In this document: in pieces, positions 10,501-18,139 of the stretch
How positions within the stretch are numbered: position 1 is the stretch's first letter
How the letters are laid out: every line of letters begins with the position of its first letter
Assembly (NCBI RefSeq): GCF_001592935.1
Contig: NZ_LRDB01000001.1
Coordinates: 124,001 to 188,000 of the forward strand
Direction: 5' to 3'
From: Roseivirga echinicomitans
Lineage (GTDB): Bacteria; Bacteroidota; Bacteroidia; Cytophagales; Cyclobacteriaceae
DNA length: 64,000 nt
Position numbers and translations under genes: made by a program
The notes under the pieces: model-generated
Databases searched by the model: none
What the model was told of the DNA's origin: nothing
The model's input: only the letters and a program-made list of their open reading frames with translations

Positions 10501-11564
10501 GCCGCTCGTTTCTGGCTTACTAAAAGCACTTTCTTCCCCCTAGCCATATAGTCGGCCATCAGATTACATATCAGTTGGGATTTACCTGTGCCAGGAGGGC
10601 CTTGCACTACAATGGAATTCCCCTTTTTAACCGCCTTAATCGCATTCTCTTGAAAGACATCCTTTCTGAAAGGAGTGAAGGTTTCTTCCTCTTTCACCTT
10701 GTCCAGAAAGTATCGGTAAGGGTCAAAGTCAGCCCCAAAGTCATTTTGTTCTGATAGATTTTTATGAGCAAAGAACTCTTCTAGCGAATCCACTTTTAAA
10801 TTGGCCAGCATGTGATCATAATCTGGCATGAGGTAAGAATCGGCTTGGGGGAAAATGCCCAACACGGCTTCCGAAATCAGGTTGAGTTTGCCAAGATCAT
10901 TTTCCTTTTCAAATCCGGCCTTTGAGAATTCAGCAAATGGATTCAGTTTATCGGCATAAATGGCACTCCCAAATCGGATACTGATTTTGCTTTCTTCCAA
11001 TAAATCATACAGACTCGACCTGAATACTGTACTTCCCTTTTCGAAATCATCAAAAGACCTTTCAAGCAAATCTTCATCAAGGCTTACATTATTAAAATGG
11101 GCATAAGCCATTAAAAAACTCTTGTTCAATGTTACGTTTACGTCCGTCCTCGGCTTTAGACTCCATTCATTGTCATTCATTTCCAGGTTAACCGGAAAGA
11201 AAATGAGAGGTGCACGAACGATAGAACCATCGTTGAACTTGCCCTGCACAAAAGGCCAACCGACATACAGGTCTTTTCCTCCCGTTTCATCAAAAAGGAA
11301 CTGCTCCCTTCTTTTCACTTGTCTCAATCGGGTAGCCAGCTGATTAGACCGTGCTTCCCTCGCATCTGAATTCGGAATAAGCGGAATGGAGGTTTTCTGC
11401 ACAATAATATCTTCTATAATCCGAAAAGAGGGCTTTAAGTCCATATGATCGAAATCGTGGAGGTCGATGAACTGATCGGACAAAAGCTTGAGCAACACCA
11501 GCGAGCGGTTGTTCGCTGAAAGGTTTGTCAATCGCCTGAGGTAGGATTGCAAAATGTGTTGCAT
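7560..11564 (-). CDS. DUF4011-like SF1 helicase with C-terminal Vsr-like nuclease domain
   Basis: A very large (1334 residues) cytoplasmic protein. The N-terminus (about 1-290) resembles DUF4011, with LTNLSANNRSLVLLKL and GKDLYVGWPFV followed by RAPLIFFPV. A Dna2/UPF1-type SF1 helicase core follows: Walker A GPPGTGKS at 322-329, Walker B DEASQ near 953, and NRLNVAITRAREKV near 1165. Between motifs I and II sits a roughly 500-residue helical insertion. The last 110 residues match the Vsr/MTES_1575 endonuclease pattern (fADLSLKW, MTDDNVFYES, TVKD, W.. then RNFW.NP). This architecture is known from single-gene candidate anti-phage systems, so defence is the best guess, though a repair role is possible. 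Confidence 0.75.
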   Translation of the reverse strand: MQHILQSYLRRLTNLSANNRSLVLLKLLSDQFIDLHDFDHMDLKPSFRIIEDIIVQKTSIPLIPNSDAREARSNQLATRLRQVKRREQFLFDETGGKDLYVGWPFVQGKFNDGSIVRAPLIFFPVNLEMNDNEWSLKPRTDVNVTLNKSFLMAYAHFNNVSLDEDLLERSFDDFEKGSTVFRSSLYDLLEESKISIRFGSAIYADKLNPFAEFSKAGFEKENDLGKLNLISEAVLGIFPQADSYLMPDYDHMLANLKVDSLEEFFAHKNLSEQNDFGADFDPYRYFLDKVKEEETFTPFRKDVFQENAIKAVKKGNSIVVQGPPGTGKSQLICNLMADYMARGKKVLLVSQKRAALDVVYERLKSKDITDFVGLVHDFKDDRKEIYSKISNQISRLNEYKRNNTNLDAIQLDRAFKQASRTIDDITDTLEEYKKALFDDTESGLSVKELYLTSDPEMESIPLVQEYHQIDFRGNQFEKEMTRYFEYVQKLNVEGHPWSERVDFSSFKIQDLKKMLEYLDEIPVKTSRLATEVSSILDEMVDYDTCRRMAENLDKLKDFNEYLKNEKIYALLKPMIGIPNRDGDLLWLANSRVLINKCFEDEGIEKSLETKELGEVQTLLKKRANARKSFVRSIKWSFSKEKLRLARILVANGLSNTKEDFQTLDQRIDNRLNLQHQITKVKSVIWVKEAPNSFEQEDLNVWIDQLEMALKAKLIFASFTNFKEYFPVNKLTAKEIKSRVSAVRATLKDLPKKREVWNKYILPVQIDQLLLSQDFLSQLKRTLKRDFDSICEMDLIKASLTEARLSGLKRLEELGARTTSEYIAIFDNSLRLAWIDHVESKHPILRSVSTLKFEQMISDLQDAEAQKLETSTQILLQKAREKTYEPAEYNRLNNMTTYRDLEHQVNKKRQIWPLRKLVNHFSEDIFSLMPCWMASPESVSAIFPMESFFDLVIFDEASQCFSEKGLPAIYRGKQLVIAGDNQQLRPNDLYRVKWEEGSEEMALEVESLLELVSKFLMQVQLQGHYRSQSLALIDFSNQHFYKGKLQMLPHFNQINDSKPAIDFIKMDGLWEKRTNALEAEKVIELLLQLKKSETSKSVGVVTFNISQQHLIQDKIEENGLGDWEGLFVKNIENVQGDERDIIIFSTAYGRDAKGKINLQFGSLNMAGGENRLNVAITRAREKVVIVTSLLPEEMTVGQLKNEGPKLLRSYLEYARKVSEGEYEPTVNTSKFFGQDWYLKNKLKDWEKELSIKLTEELPFADLSLKWRGKYKGVLMTDDNVFYESSTVKDSFVYKPFLLESKEWKYKFVHSRNFWQNPQVVKENIGRLVETVQETN

Positions 11565-11619
11565 AAGCGAATTTAGGAATTAGTCTTTGGTTCGGGTAAA
11601 ATCAGTGGTTCTTTATTCT

Positions 11620-11650
11620 AAAAAAGAATGCTATAAAAAGCATTTTATTC
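11620..11650 (-). terminator. rho-independent terminator after the amidohydrolase gene
   Basis: On the minus strand AATGCT pairs with AGCATT over a 6-base loop, followed by CTTTTTT. It lies about 26 bases past the stop of the amidohydrolase gene and before the helicase gene start. Confidence 0.6.
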
Positions 11651-11675
11651 TCTCCAGCATCCATGAAAATTCTAT

Positions 11676-12965
11676 CTAACGAGTGACTTGCTTCTTATAA
11701 ACCTTCCCGTCTTTCATTACGAACTTAACGTCCGTCATCGTAGAAACATCTTGAATAGGATCACCCTCAACAGCAATAATATCCGCCATTTTCCCCGATT
11801 CAATTGAACCGTACTGGCTCTCGATTCTTAACAATTGTGATGCAGTCATGGTAGCCGCTTTGATGACTTCCATAGGTTTCATCCCTGCTTTTACCATGTA
11901 AATGAATTCTTTGCCATTATCGCCATGAGGGAAAACACCCGCATCTGTTCCGAAGGCAATTTTCACTCCTCTTTTGTATGCTTTACTAAAGGTGGCACTT
12001 ATCTGTGGCCCCACTTCCAAAGCTTTGGGCACCACCACATCGGGGAAGAAGCCTGGTATTTTTGCCTTTTCTACCACAAACTCACCAGCAGAGATTGTCG
12101 GCACATAGTACGTTCCTTTTTTAATCATCAGGTCCATGGTTTGGTCGCTCATAAAAGTACCATGTTCAATAGAAGTAATTCCAGCCTCTACTGCTCTTCG
12201 CATTCCTTCATCACCGTGTGCATGTGCGGCACTTACCATTCCATATTCATTGGCCGTCTCAATAATCCCTTTGAGCTCGTCCATTTTAAACTGAGGGCCT
12301 TGACCATCCTTTGCCACAGAGAGCACACCACCCGTAGCAGTAATTTTGATTACATCTGCTCCATTTTTATAGCGTTGACGTACGGCTTTTCTTGCATCTT
12401 CTTCGCTGTTTACTACTCCATCCAAAGGGCCTGGGTCGCCCATTAAGTGATTACTCGCTCCGTTTGTTGGGTCGCCATGGCCGCCAGTGGTGGCTATGGT
12501 TTTTTCTGCTGTATAAATTCTTGGACCAATTACTTTTCCTGCGTTAATGGCATTGCGCAACGCCACATTAACGCCCGATCCGCCCAAATCTCTTACGGTA
12601 GTAAATCCAGCCATTAAAGTTCTGTTGGCATATACTTGTGCATCATAGGCGATGTCGGCCTCGTTCATTATATATCCAGCGAGCTGCGAACTAGGGCTGC
12701 TTTGCGACTCAATATGAACATGCATGTCCATCAGTCCAGGCATCACCGTTTTATTCTTCAAATCAATTACCTGATCGTCTTTTCCTCCTTTGGTATATCC
12801 GCGGTCTACAGAAACAATTTTATTGCCTTCAATCACAATCGACATGGAGGTCAATACTTGATCGGATTTTCCGTCAATTAATCTACCAGCATGAATGATT
12901 GTTTTTTGGGCGTTTAGGCCTAATGAGAGTAGTACTAAAAGTGATAGCGTAAGTATTCTTTTCAT
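11676..12965 (-). CDS. secreted amidohydrolase (imidazolonepropionase/Xaa-dipeptidase-like)
   Basis: An exported metal-dependent hydrolase of the amidohydrolase superfamily. It has 429 residues. A signal peptide (MKRIL, hydrophobic core, LNAQ cleavage site near residue 20) is followed by a small beta domain. The TIM-barrel metal motifs are MDMHVHIES, a lysine in DVIKITATGGV that fits the bridging Lys, SAAHAHGD, SIEHGT and FGTDAG. Relatives hydrolyse dipeptides ending in Arg/Lys/Pro or cyclic amides; the substrate cannot be deduced. It is a single gene with its own terminator downstream. Confidence 0.85.
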   Translation of the reverse strand: MKRILTLSLLVLLSLGLNAQKTIIHAGRLIDGKSDQVLTSMSIVIEGNKIVSVDRGYTKGGKDDQVIDLKNKTVMPGLMDMHVHIESQSSPSSQLAGYIMNEADIAYDAQVYANRTLMAGFTTVRDLGGSGVNVALRNAINAGKVIGPRIYTAEKTIATTGGHGDPTNGASNHLMGDPGPLDGVVNSEEDARKAVRQRYKNGADVIKITATGGVLSVAKDGQGPQFKMDELKGIIETANEYGMVSAAHAHGDEGMRRAVEAGITSIEHGTFMSDQTMDLMIKKGTYYVPTISAGEFVVEKAKIPGFFPDVVVPKALEVGPQISATFSKAYKRGVKIAFGTDAGVFPHGDNGKEFIYMVKAGMKPMEVIKAATMTASQLLRIESQYGSIESGKMADIIAVEGDPIQDVSTMTDVKFVMKDGKVYKKQVTR

Positions 12966-13030
12966 TTGATCAGGTTTTTATCTTTGGAAGATACGCAATT
13001 CTGTGACTAGAATTCAAACGCTCAAAAGGC

Positions 13031-13726
13031 TTACTTATACTCCTTCGGAATCATCCTCACCAAATACTGATCGCTATCATCTTTATGGAGGTAATACAAA
13101 AACCAACCGCACTCTTCCGCAATATCAGCAAGGGTGTCTTCATCAATATATACCCAATCGAACCACTCTCCTTTTTCGCCTTGATATTCGTATTGAAAAC
13201 TTACTTCGCCATAGTATTTGTCTGTTGGTAAGTCTTGCCCTTCATATAAATACTTAATGTCTGAAGTGTCAAAAATCAACTGCCCTTCTGGCTTTAAGAG
13301 GGTTTTAGCATGATCCAGAAAGGTTTTGACCCGATTGAGTTTGCCCACCATACCAATGCCATTCATGAGTAGAATTATGGTATCATATTTCTTTTGGTTG
13401 AATTTAAAGTAGTCGGCTTTAACGGCATTTTTCAATCCATCCTTTTTCATTAAGTCAACGGCATGACTGGAGGTATCAATGGCCGTAATGTTCTTACCCA
13501 TTTGTTGTAACACCAAGGCATGGCAGCCAGCCCCAGCACCTACATCCAAAATATCCCCATCGGCAATGGACAGCGCCATTTGTTCCATTTCTGGCATTTC
13601 CTCATAGCCTCTAAAAAAATACCATACAGGCATTTCTTCAGACCCTCCATATGAGGTGTTTAGCATAAGCGATTGGTCTTCTATTCCAGCATGAAAATCA
13701 TTGAGTGCTTTTCCGTAAACATCCAT
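13031..13726 (-). CDS. class I SAM-dependent methyltransferase
   Basis: A cytoplasmic methyltransferase with 231 residues. The SAM-binding motif DILDVGAGAGCHALVL is followed by the acidic ITAIDTS strand end, and a YDTIILLMNGIGM block matches motif IV. The substrate is unknown. An in-frame ATG 32 codons further upstream exists, but I prefer MDVYGKAL as the start because an exact -7 promoter motif ends 4 bases before it, inside the longer reading frame. The extra residues would also be unlike the family. Transcription would then begin at or next to the ATG. Confidence 0.8.
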   Translation of the reverse strand: MDVYGKALNDFHAGIEDQSLMLNTSYGGSEEMPVWYFFRGYEEMPEMEQMALSIADGDILDVGAGAGCHALVLQQMGKNITAIDTSSHAVDLMKKDGLKNAVKADYFKFNQKKYDTIILLMNGIGMVGKLNRVKTFLDHAKTLLKPEGQLIFDTSDIKYLYEGQDLPTDKYYGEVSFQYEYQGEKGEWFDWVYIDEDTLADIAEECGWFLYYLHKDDSDQYLVRMIPKEYK

Positions 13727-13730
13727 GGTG

Positions 13731-13738
13731 CAAAAGTA
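13731..13738 (-). promoter_or_regulatory. -7 promoter motif 4 bases before the methyltransferase start
   Basis: The minus strand reads TACTTTTG, an exact TAnnTTTG, followed by CACC and the ATG. With the start of transcription about 4 bases past the G, the mRNA would be leaderless. Confidence 0.5.
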
Positions 13739-14021
13739 CATTAAGAAAATGAAAGGGTGGAACCTTCGGAATTTACCTACAATAAAAAATGTGGCCCCTA
13801 ATTCTTCTTTACCTACTGACATGCACTGCTATAGGTTCATTTTTAAAAGTCATACTTTCAGATATCAATATTTAAAAGCACAATAATTATATAGAATTAA
13901 ACACAGGAATTAGTGTATCAAAACCATTCACACTAAAAAAGGAGGTACGTAAATAATTTGAATTTATAAGTCTACCAACAATACCCACCTTTGTCTGTTA
14001 TTACATACAAACAAAAAAGCA

Positions 14022-16499
14022 TTGAACTTCAATAAGTTAACAATCATACTTCTGGCATTAGTTTGGACGATTAGTGCAAACGCTCAAGACGAACGGAAAT
14101 CGTTTGAAGCAGTAAGAACGAATGAGAAAATCACCATTGACGGTGTAATGGACGAAGACGTATGGTGTCTCGCTCCATTAGTGACTGACTTTGTTCAAAA
14201 CAGCCCAAATCCAGGCATGCCCGCCACAAGAAAATCAGAGGTTAGAATGCTTTATGATGATGAAGCAGTATACATCGTTGCGCAACTTTATGAAAAAAAG
14301 GAAGATGTTTTCAACATCTTAACCAATCGCGATAACATTGGTAATTCAGACTACTTCGGTGTGAGTTTTGACCCTTACAATGCTGGGCTTAACGGTGTGG
14401 GGCTTTTTGTAACCGTTGCAGGTGTTCAATATGATACCCGTTATTCAAATGGCGGTAATGAGAGCGTCTACAGAAACGATTCAGGCTGGAATGCAGTATG
14501 GTTATCTTCAGCTCAGGTCAAGGATGATTATTGGGTTGTTGAGATGAAAATACCTTATGCTGTTTTAAGGTTTACTTCAAAAGACATTCAAGACTGGGGT
14601 ATTAACTTTTTTCGTAAAAGTGTGTCTCTCAATGAAGACTCTTACTGGAGCCCTATAGACCCTGAAATTCCAGGGTTTTTAAATCAAGCAGGAGTAGTAA
14701 AAAACCTTAGTAACTTAAAGCCACCCACCCGATTATTCTTTTACCCCTATGTGTCTACTGTAATTAATCGTGCCACCGGAATCGGCACCAGTAACCCAAG
14801 GCTAAACGGTGGTATGGATATAAAGTACGGAATCAATGATGCCTTTACTTTAGACATGACCCTTATTCCAGATTTTAGTGGAGTAAGATCTGACAGGCAA
14901 GTACTCAATCTTAGTCCATTTGAAGTGAAATTTGATGAGAATCGCGCCTTTTTCACTGAAGGTGTTGAGCTCTTTAACAAAGCTGGTTTGTTCTATTCCA
15001 GAAGAATTGGAGGAACCTTTGGAAATCGTACTAGAGCATTAAATGATAACGAATCGGTGACCTATTCACCAGATGCAGCACAATTGATTAATGCCAGTAA
15101 AATCACAGGCCGAACAAATGGAGGGTTAGGGATTGGATTCTTTAATGCTATTACGAAACCCACTTATTTAGAAGTTGAAAATACGGATACAGGAGCAAAA
15201 ACCGAGATTGAAGCTGATCCGCTTACTAACTTTAATGTGATAGTTCTAGATCAAAACCTTAAGAATAACTCCAGTGTAACATTAACGAACACCAATGTAA
15301 CAAGAGCTAAAAATGGAGATGATGCCAATGTAACGGCATTCAATTTCTCACTCAACGATGCCAACAGAAATTGGCGTACTTCGGGCTTTTTTGGTTATAG
15401 TAATGTAGCTTCTTACTCTGATGAGATTAAGAACACGAAAGCGGGAATTAAATATAATATTGGAGTCAACAAGAACAGAGGACAATTTCAATACGGTATT
15501 AATAGAAATGTGGAGAGCGACACTTACGACATTAATGACTTAGGTTTTCTGCGTCAGTCAAACCAAATTGAGCATGGAGCAAATTTCTCATTTAATCAGT
15601 TTAGCCCAGTTGGTCTATTCAACAACTACAGGGTAAGGCTGAATGCAAACCATGAACAACTTTATGAGCCTAAAGAATTTTCCTCTTGGAGGTATAGCGT
15701 AAACGCTAGTGGACAGCTTGAGAATTTCTGGAGCTTGAGTGCTGAATTTAACAATAGCCCTGGAGTTAGTAATGACTTTTTTGAATCACGTGTTTCAGGT
15801 TACGTATTCAAAAAACCTAGTAGCTATAACACTAGGCTGAACGTGGGAACAGACAGTCGTAAGCAAGTAAGGTTATCAGGAAATCTAAGATTTGGCAGAA
15901 GAGCTGACTGGGACCAGACAGATAAATCTATGAATATCTCTGCGAGAGTTAGAATTGGAGAAAGGGCTGAGATTAGCCATAATTTGGAAGCGAGCAGTCG
16001 CGACAACGAAAGGGGCTATGCAAGAAGGCTTTATAACAGCACTACAGGTGATTTGGAGTCGGTAATTTTTGGAAGAAGAGAAGTAAGAAACTTCACCAAT
16101 ACCCTAAATGGTAGTTACATCTTTAACAACAGAATGGGTATTACCTTTAGGGCCAGACATTACTGGAGCCGCGTAGACTACAAAGAGTTTTATGAACTTA
16201 CTGAAGATGATGAGCTGATTGCTACAACTTATGATGGTATAGACTCAGGTGAAATGGTAGATAATAGAAATTACAATGCCTTCAACATCGATATGGAGTA
16301 CAATTGGCAATTCGCCCCTGGCTCTGAAATTAAGGCCATTTGGAAAAGAAGCATTGGAACAAATGATTACGATACGCAATTGCGTTTTATGGATAACTTC
16401 AATAATACTTTTGGAGCGCCAAACGTAGATTCGATCACCATTCGAATGGTTTATTTCATCGACTACCTCAACATTAAAAACATCTTCACCAAAGGCTAA
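14022..16499 (+). CDS. DUF5916 outer-membrane protein with CBM9-like N-terminus
   Basis: Predicted outer-membrane protein of 825 residues. A signal peptide ends at ISANAQ (about residue 21). Residues about 30-220 fit the carbohydrate-binding family 9-like fold (ITIDGVMDEDVWCLAP, SEVRMLYDDEAVYIVAQLYE, FGVSFDPYN). The rest is a DUF5916 region of long alternating beta strands typical of a barrel, beginning near LFFYPYVS. The ligand is unknown; members sit in the outer membrane of Bacteroidota and may process or bind glycans. The start is TTG, chosen because it directly precedes the signal peptide. A one-mismatch -7 motif (CACCTTTG) lies about 30 bases upstream. It is followed by a weak hairpin. 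Confidence 0.85.
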   Translation: MNFNKLTIILLALVWTISANAQDERKSFEAVRTNEKITIDGVMDEDVWCLAPLVTDFVQNSPNPGMPATRKSEVRMLYDDEAVYIVAQLYEKKEDVFNILTNRDNIGNSDYFGVSFDPYNAGLNGVGLFVTVAGVQYDTRYSNGGNESVYRNDSGWNAVWLSSAQVKDDYWVVEMKIPYAVLRFTSKDIQDWGINFFRKSVSLNEDSYWSPIDPEIPGFLNQAGVVKNLSNLKPPTRLFFYPYVSTVINRATGIGTSNPRLNGGMDIKYGINDAFTLDMTLIPDFSGVRSDRQVLNLSPFEVKFDENRAFFTEGVELFNKAGLFYSRRIGGTFGNRTRALNDNESVTYSPDAAQLINASKITGRTNGGLGIGFFNAITKPTYLEVENTDTGAKTEIEADPLTNFNVIVLDQNLKNNSSVTLTNTNVTRAKNGDDANVTAFNFSLNDANRNWRTSGFFGYSNVASYSDEIKNTKAGIKYNIGVNKNRGQFQYGINRNVESDTYDINDLGFLRQSNQIEHGANFSFNQFSPVGLFNNYRVRLNANHEQLYEPKEFSSWRYSVNASGQLENFWSLSAEFNNSPGVSNDFFESRVSGYVFKKPSSYNTRLNVGTDSRKQVRLSGNLRFGRRADWDQTDKSMNISARVRIGERAEISHNLEASSRDNERGYARRLYNSTTGDLESVIFGRREVRNFTNTLNGSYIFNNRMGITFRARHYWSRVDYKEFYELTEDDELIATTYDGIDSGEMVDNRNYNAFNIDMEYNWQFAPGSEIKAIWKRSIGTNDYDTQLRFMDNFNNTFGAPNVDSITIRMVYFIDYLNIKNIFTKG

Positions 16500-16530
16500 T
16501 TGTAATTCAAGCATTCAGTCGTTACCTTAC

Positions 16531-16551
16531 TGACCTAATTATAAAAGGTCA
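16531..16551 (+). other. hairpin overlapping the ribosome-binding site of the ACP phosphodiesterase gene
   Basis: TGACCT pairs with AGGTCA (6 bp) over a 9-base loop. The 3' arm contains the AAAGG purine run and ends on the first base of the ATC start. It could be a weak terminator for the preceding gene or could hide the ribosome-binding site. There is no long T-tract. Confidence 0.4.
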
Positions 16552-17144
16552 TCAATTATTTAGCGCATTTATATCTCTCAGGGTCAAACTCAAAAATAGC
16601 CATCGGTAATTTTTTGGGTGATTTTGTGAAGGGAAATCAGTACCAAGATTATGAGCCCGATGTTGCCAAGGGTGTACTTCTTCATCGTGAAATTGATCGT
16701 TTTACCGATTCACACGAAGTGGTAAACCAAAGTAAAAAACGCCTTTCCGATAAGTATAGACATTATTCTGGAGTCATTGTAGACATGTTCTATGACCACT
16801 TTTTGGCCAAGAACTTTAATGAATTTCATTCCGAGGATTTAAGAATATTTTCCGAAAGTCATTTTAAAAGACTGGTTGCTTTTCAAGATCAAATGCCTGT
16901 AAGAGCACAGCATATGCTACCCTACATGGTATCAAATAATTGGTTAATGGCCTATGCTGAATTAAAAGGGATTCACAGGGCACTATCTGGATTATCAAGA
17001 AGAACCAAGTTCGATTCTAAAATGGATGAGTCCATTCAAGATTTAACTCGCCATTATTCGCTGTTCGAAGAAGAATTCAGACTATTTTTCCCCGACATTC
17101 AATCACACATTAGCGAATTCAGAGAAGATTTGATTAATTCGTAG
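16551..17144 (+). CDS. acyl carrier protein phosphodiesterase family protein, ATC start
   Basis: Related to E. coli AcpH, an HD-like phosphodiesterase that removes phosphopantetheine from acyl carrier protein. Conserved residues include LLHREIDRFTDSH, YSGVIVDMFYDHFLA and the helix-rich C-terminus. The family begins with M-N-(F/Y)-L-A-H-L. Here the frame reads I-N-Y-L-A-H-L-Y-L-S-G directly after AAAGGTC, with ATC at 16551 in place of ATG. An in-frame TAA lies at 16542-16544, so no ATG, GTG or TTG can serve for the full protein. The first usual start is TTG at 16614, which would delete 21 conserved residues. It overlaps or abuts the next two genes as an operon. Confidence 0.75.
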   Translation: MNYLAHLYLSGSNSKIAIGNFLGDFVKGNQYQDYEPDVAKGVLLHREIDRFTDSHEVVNQSKKRLSDKYRHYSGVIVDMFYDHFLAKNFNEFHSEDLRIFSESHFKRLVAFQDQMPVRAQHMLPYMVSNNWLMAYAELKGIHRALSGLSRRTKFDSKMDESIQDLTRHYSLFEEEFRLFFPDIQSHISEFREDLINS

Positions 17145-17147
17145 CAC

Positions 17148-17591
17148 ATGATTATTTCAAAACCCAAACGTAAGACCATCTTTTCCCTAACGGTTTTCAC
17201 TCTTGTTTCTGTTATAGGGGCACTCTACTTTATGCGTCAAATTTTAGCAGAACCATCGGGTACTTGGCGGTATATTTTGCTAGGCTTTTTATTGGTGGTT
17301 TGCTCCATTATGCTCTACAAACTCATTTTCAATTATAAGGTCTTGAAAATTAGCTACGACCAAATCCATGTTTACTATCCTTTCCGATTTTTCAAATCAG
17401 TTCAAGAGATCTCTGAACTAGGTGCTTGGCAAGAAACCATTATTAATACTAATAAGACTGAATACAAACAGTTAAAGTTGGTTTTCATGAACAAGGGTTA
17501 TGTCAAAATATCAAATCAAGAGAACAGCGAATACGATAAAGTTTACAAGTACATTAAAAAGAAAGCTCCCAAAAAGGAGGTGAAGGAATGA
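17148..17591 (+). CDS. small membrane protein with PH-like domain, unknown function
   Basis: I do not recognise a named family. It has 147 residues. Two hydrophobic segments (about 12-30 and 42-62) are followed by a basic, beta-rich cytoplasmic region (KVLKISYDQIHVYYPFRFF onward) that looks like the PH-like part of bacterial two-TM proteins. The C-terminus is Lys-rich. It lies 3 bases after the ACP phosphodiesterase gene and overlaps the fluoride channel gene by 4 bases (ATGA), so the three form an operon. Confidence 0.6.
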   Translation: MIISKPKRKTIFSLTVFTLVSVIGALYFMRQILAEPSGTWRYILLGFLLVVCSIMLYKLIFNYKVLKISYDQIHVYYPFRFFKSVQEISELGAWQETIINTNKTEYKQLKLVFMNKGYVKISNQENSEYDKVYKYIKKKAPKKEVKE

Positions 17592-17962
17592 TAAAAAATG
17601 CGCTCATTGTTGCTTTAGGTGGCGCAGTAGGGAGTGCCTTACGCTATGTAATTCAGCACACCATTCATTCAAAATACCCCAACCTATTCCCCTACGGCAC
17701 TTTTATAGTCAACATTGCTGGCTGCCTTCTTATCGGGCTTTTGATGGGCTGGGCCACCCAAGAAAAACTATTCTCCCCTCAAATCAATCTATTGCTCATT
17801 GCTGGGTTCTGTGGTGGATTCACCACTTTTTCCACCTTAGCTTACGAAGGCAACACCCTTCTGCTTGAAAACAAACCTCTTCAAGCACTATTATATATCG
17901 CGGCAAGTGTTGTGGTTGGAATGGTAGCTGCTTACTTAGGCTATAAGCTTACGAGGGGCTAA
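17588..17962 (+). CDS. crcB: fluoride channel FluC (CrcB)
   Basis: A small channel that exports fluoride; two copies form an antiparallel dimer. It has 124 residues with four hydrophobic helices. Signature motifs are visible: GGAVGSALRYVIQ near residue 11, the pore-region PYGTFIVNIAGC, and GFCGGFTTFSTLAYE with the phenylalanines that line the path and the Na-site segment. Length is typical and one copy is present, so a homodimer is expected. Translation is coupled to the preceding membrane protein gene. No fluoride riboswitch was seen upstream of the operon. Confidence 0.93.
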   Translation: MIKNALIVALGGAVGSALRYVIQHTIHSKYPNLFPYGTFIVNIAGCLLIGLLMGWATQEKLFSPQINLLLIAGFCGGFTTFSTLAYEGNTLLLENKPLQALLYIAASVVVGMVAAYLGYKLTRG

Positions 17963-18022
17963 TCAATTGCCAAACAGATGCTCAGGTCAAATATTAATAA
18001 CCAAGAGAACATAAAAAACATT

Positions 18023-18090
18023 CGACCCCTCTGGGGTCGTATATCCTAAAATTATTAAATAGCTATAAGTATTCAATCCCGAAGGGATTG
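18023..18090. repeat. REP-like doublet of two short palindromes
   Basis: CGACCCC-TCT-GGGGTCG (18023-18039) and CAATCCC-GAA-GGGATTG (18074-18090) are two 7-bp stems with triplet loops, 34 bases apart, in the spacer between convergent crcB and the M42 peptidase gene. The layout matches REP doublets common in Bacteroidota intergenic DNA. It may also act as a terminator or mRNA end-stabiliser. Confidence 0.55.
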
Positions 18091-18139
18091 ATGTTTCAAG
18101 CAAAAAGGCATGTGAATCGAAGCCTTGAAAAGAGCCTAA

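Noticed and set aside
12976-12985. Plus-strand TATCTTTG upstream of nothing
   Set aside because: An exact -7 motif, but the next genes in both directions are on the minus strand, so it is taken as a chance match.
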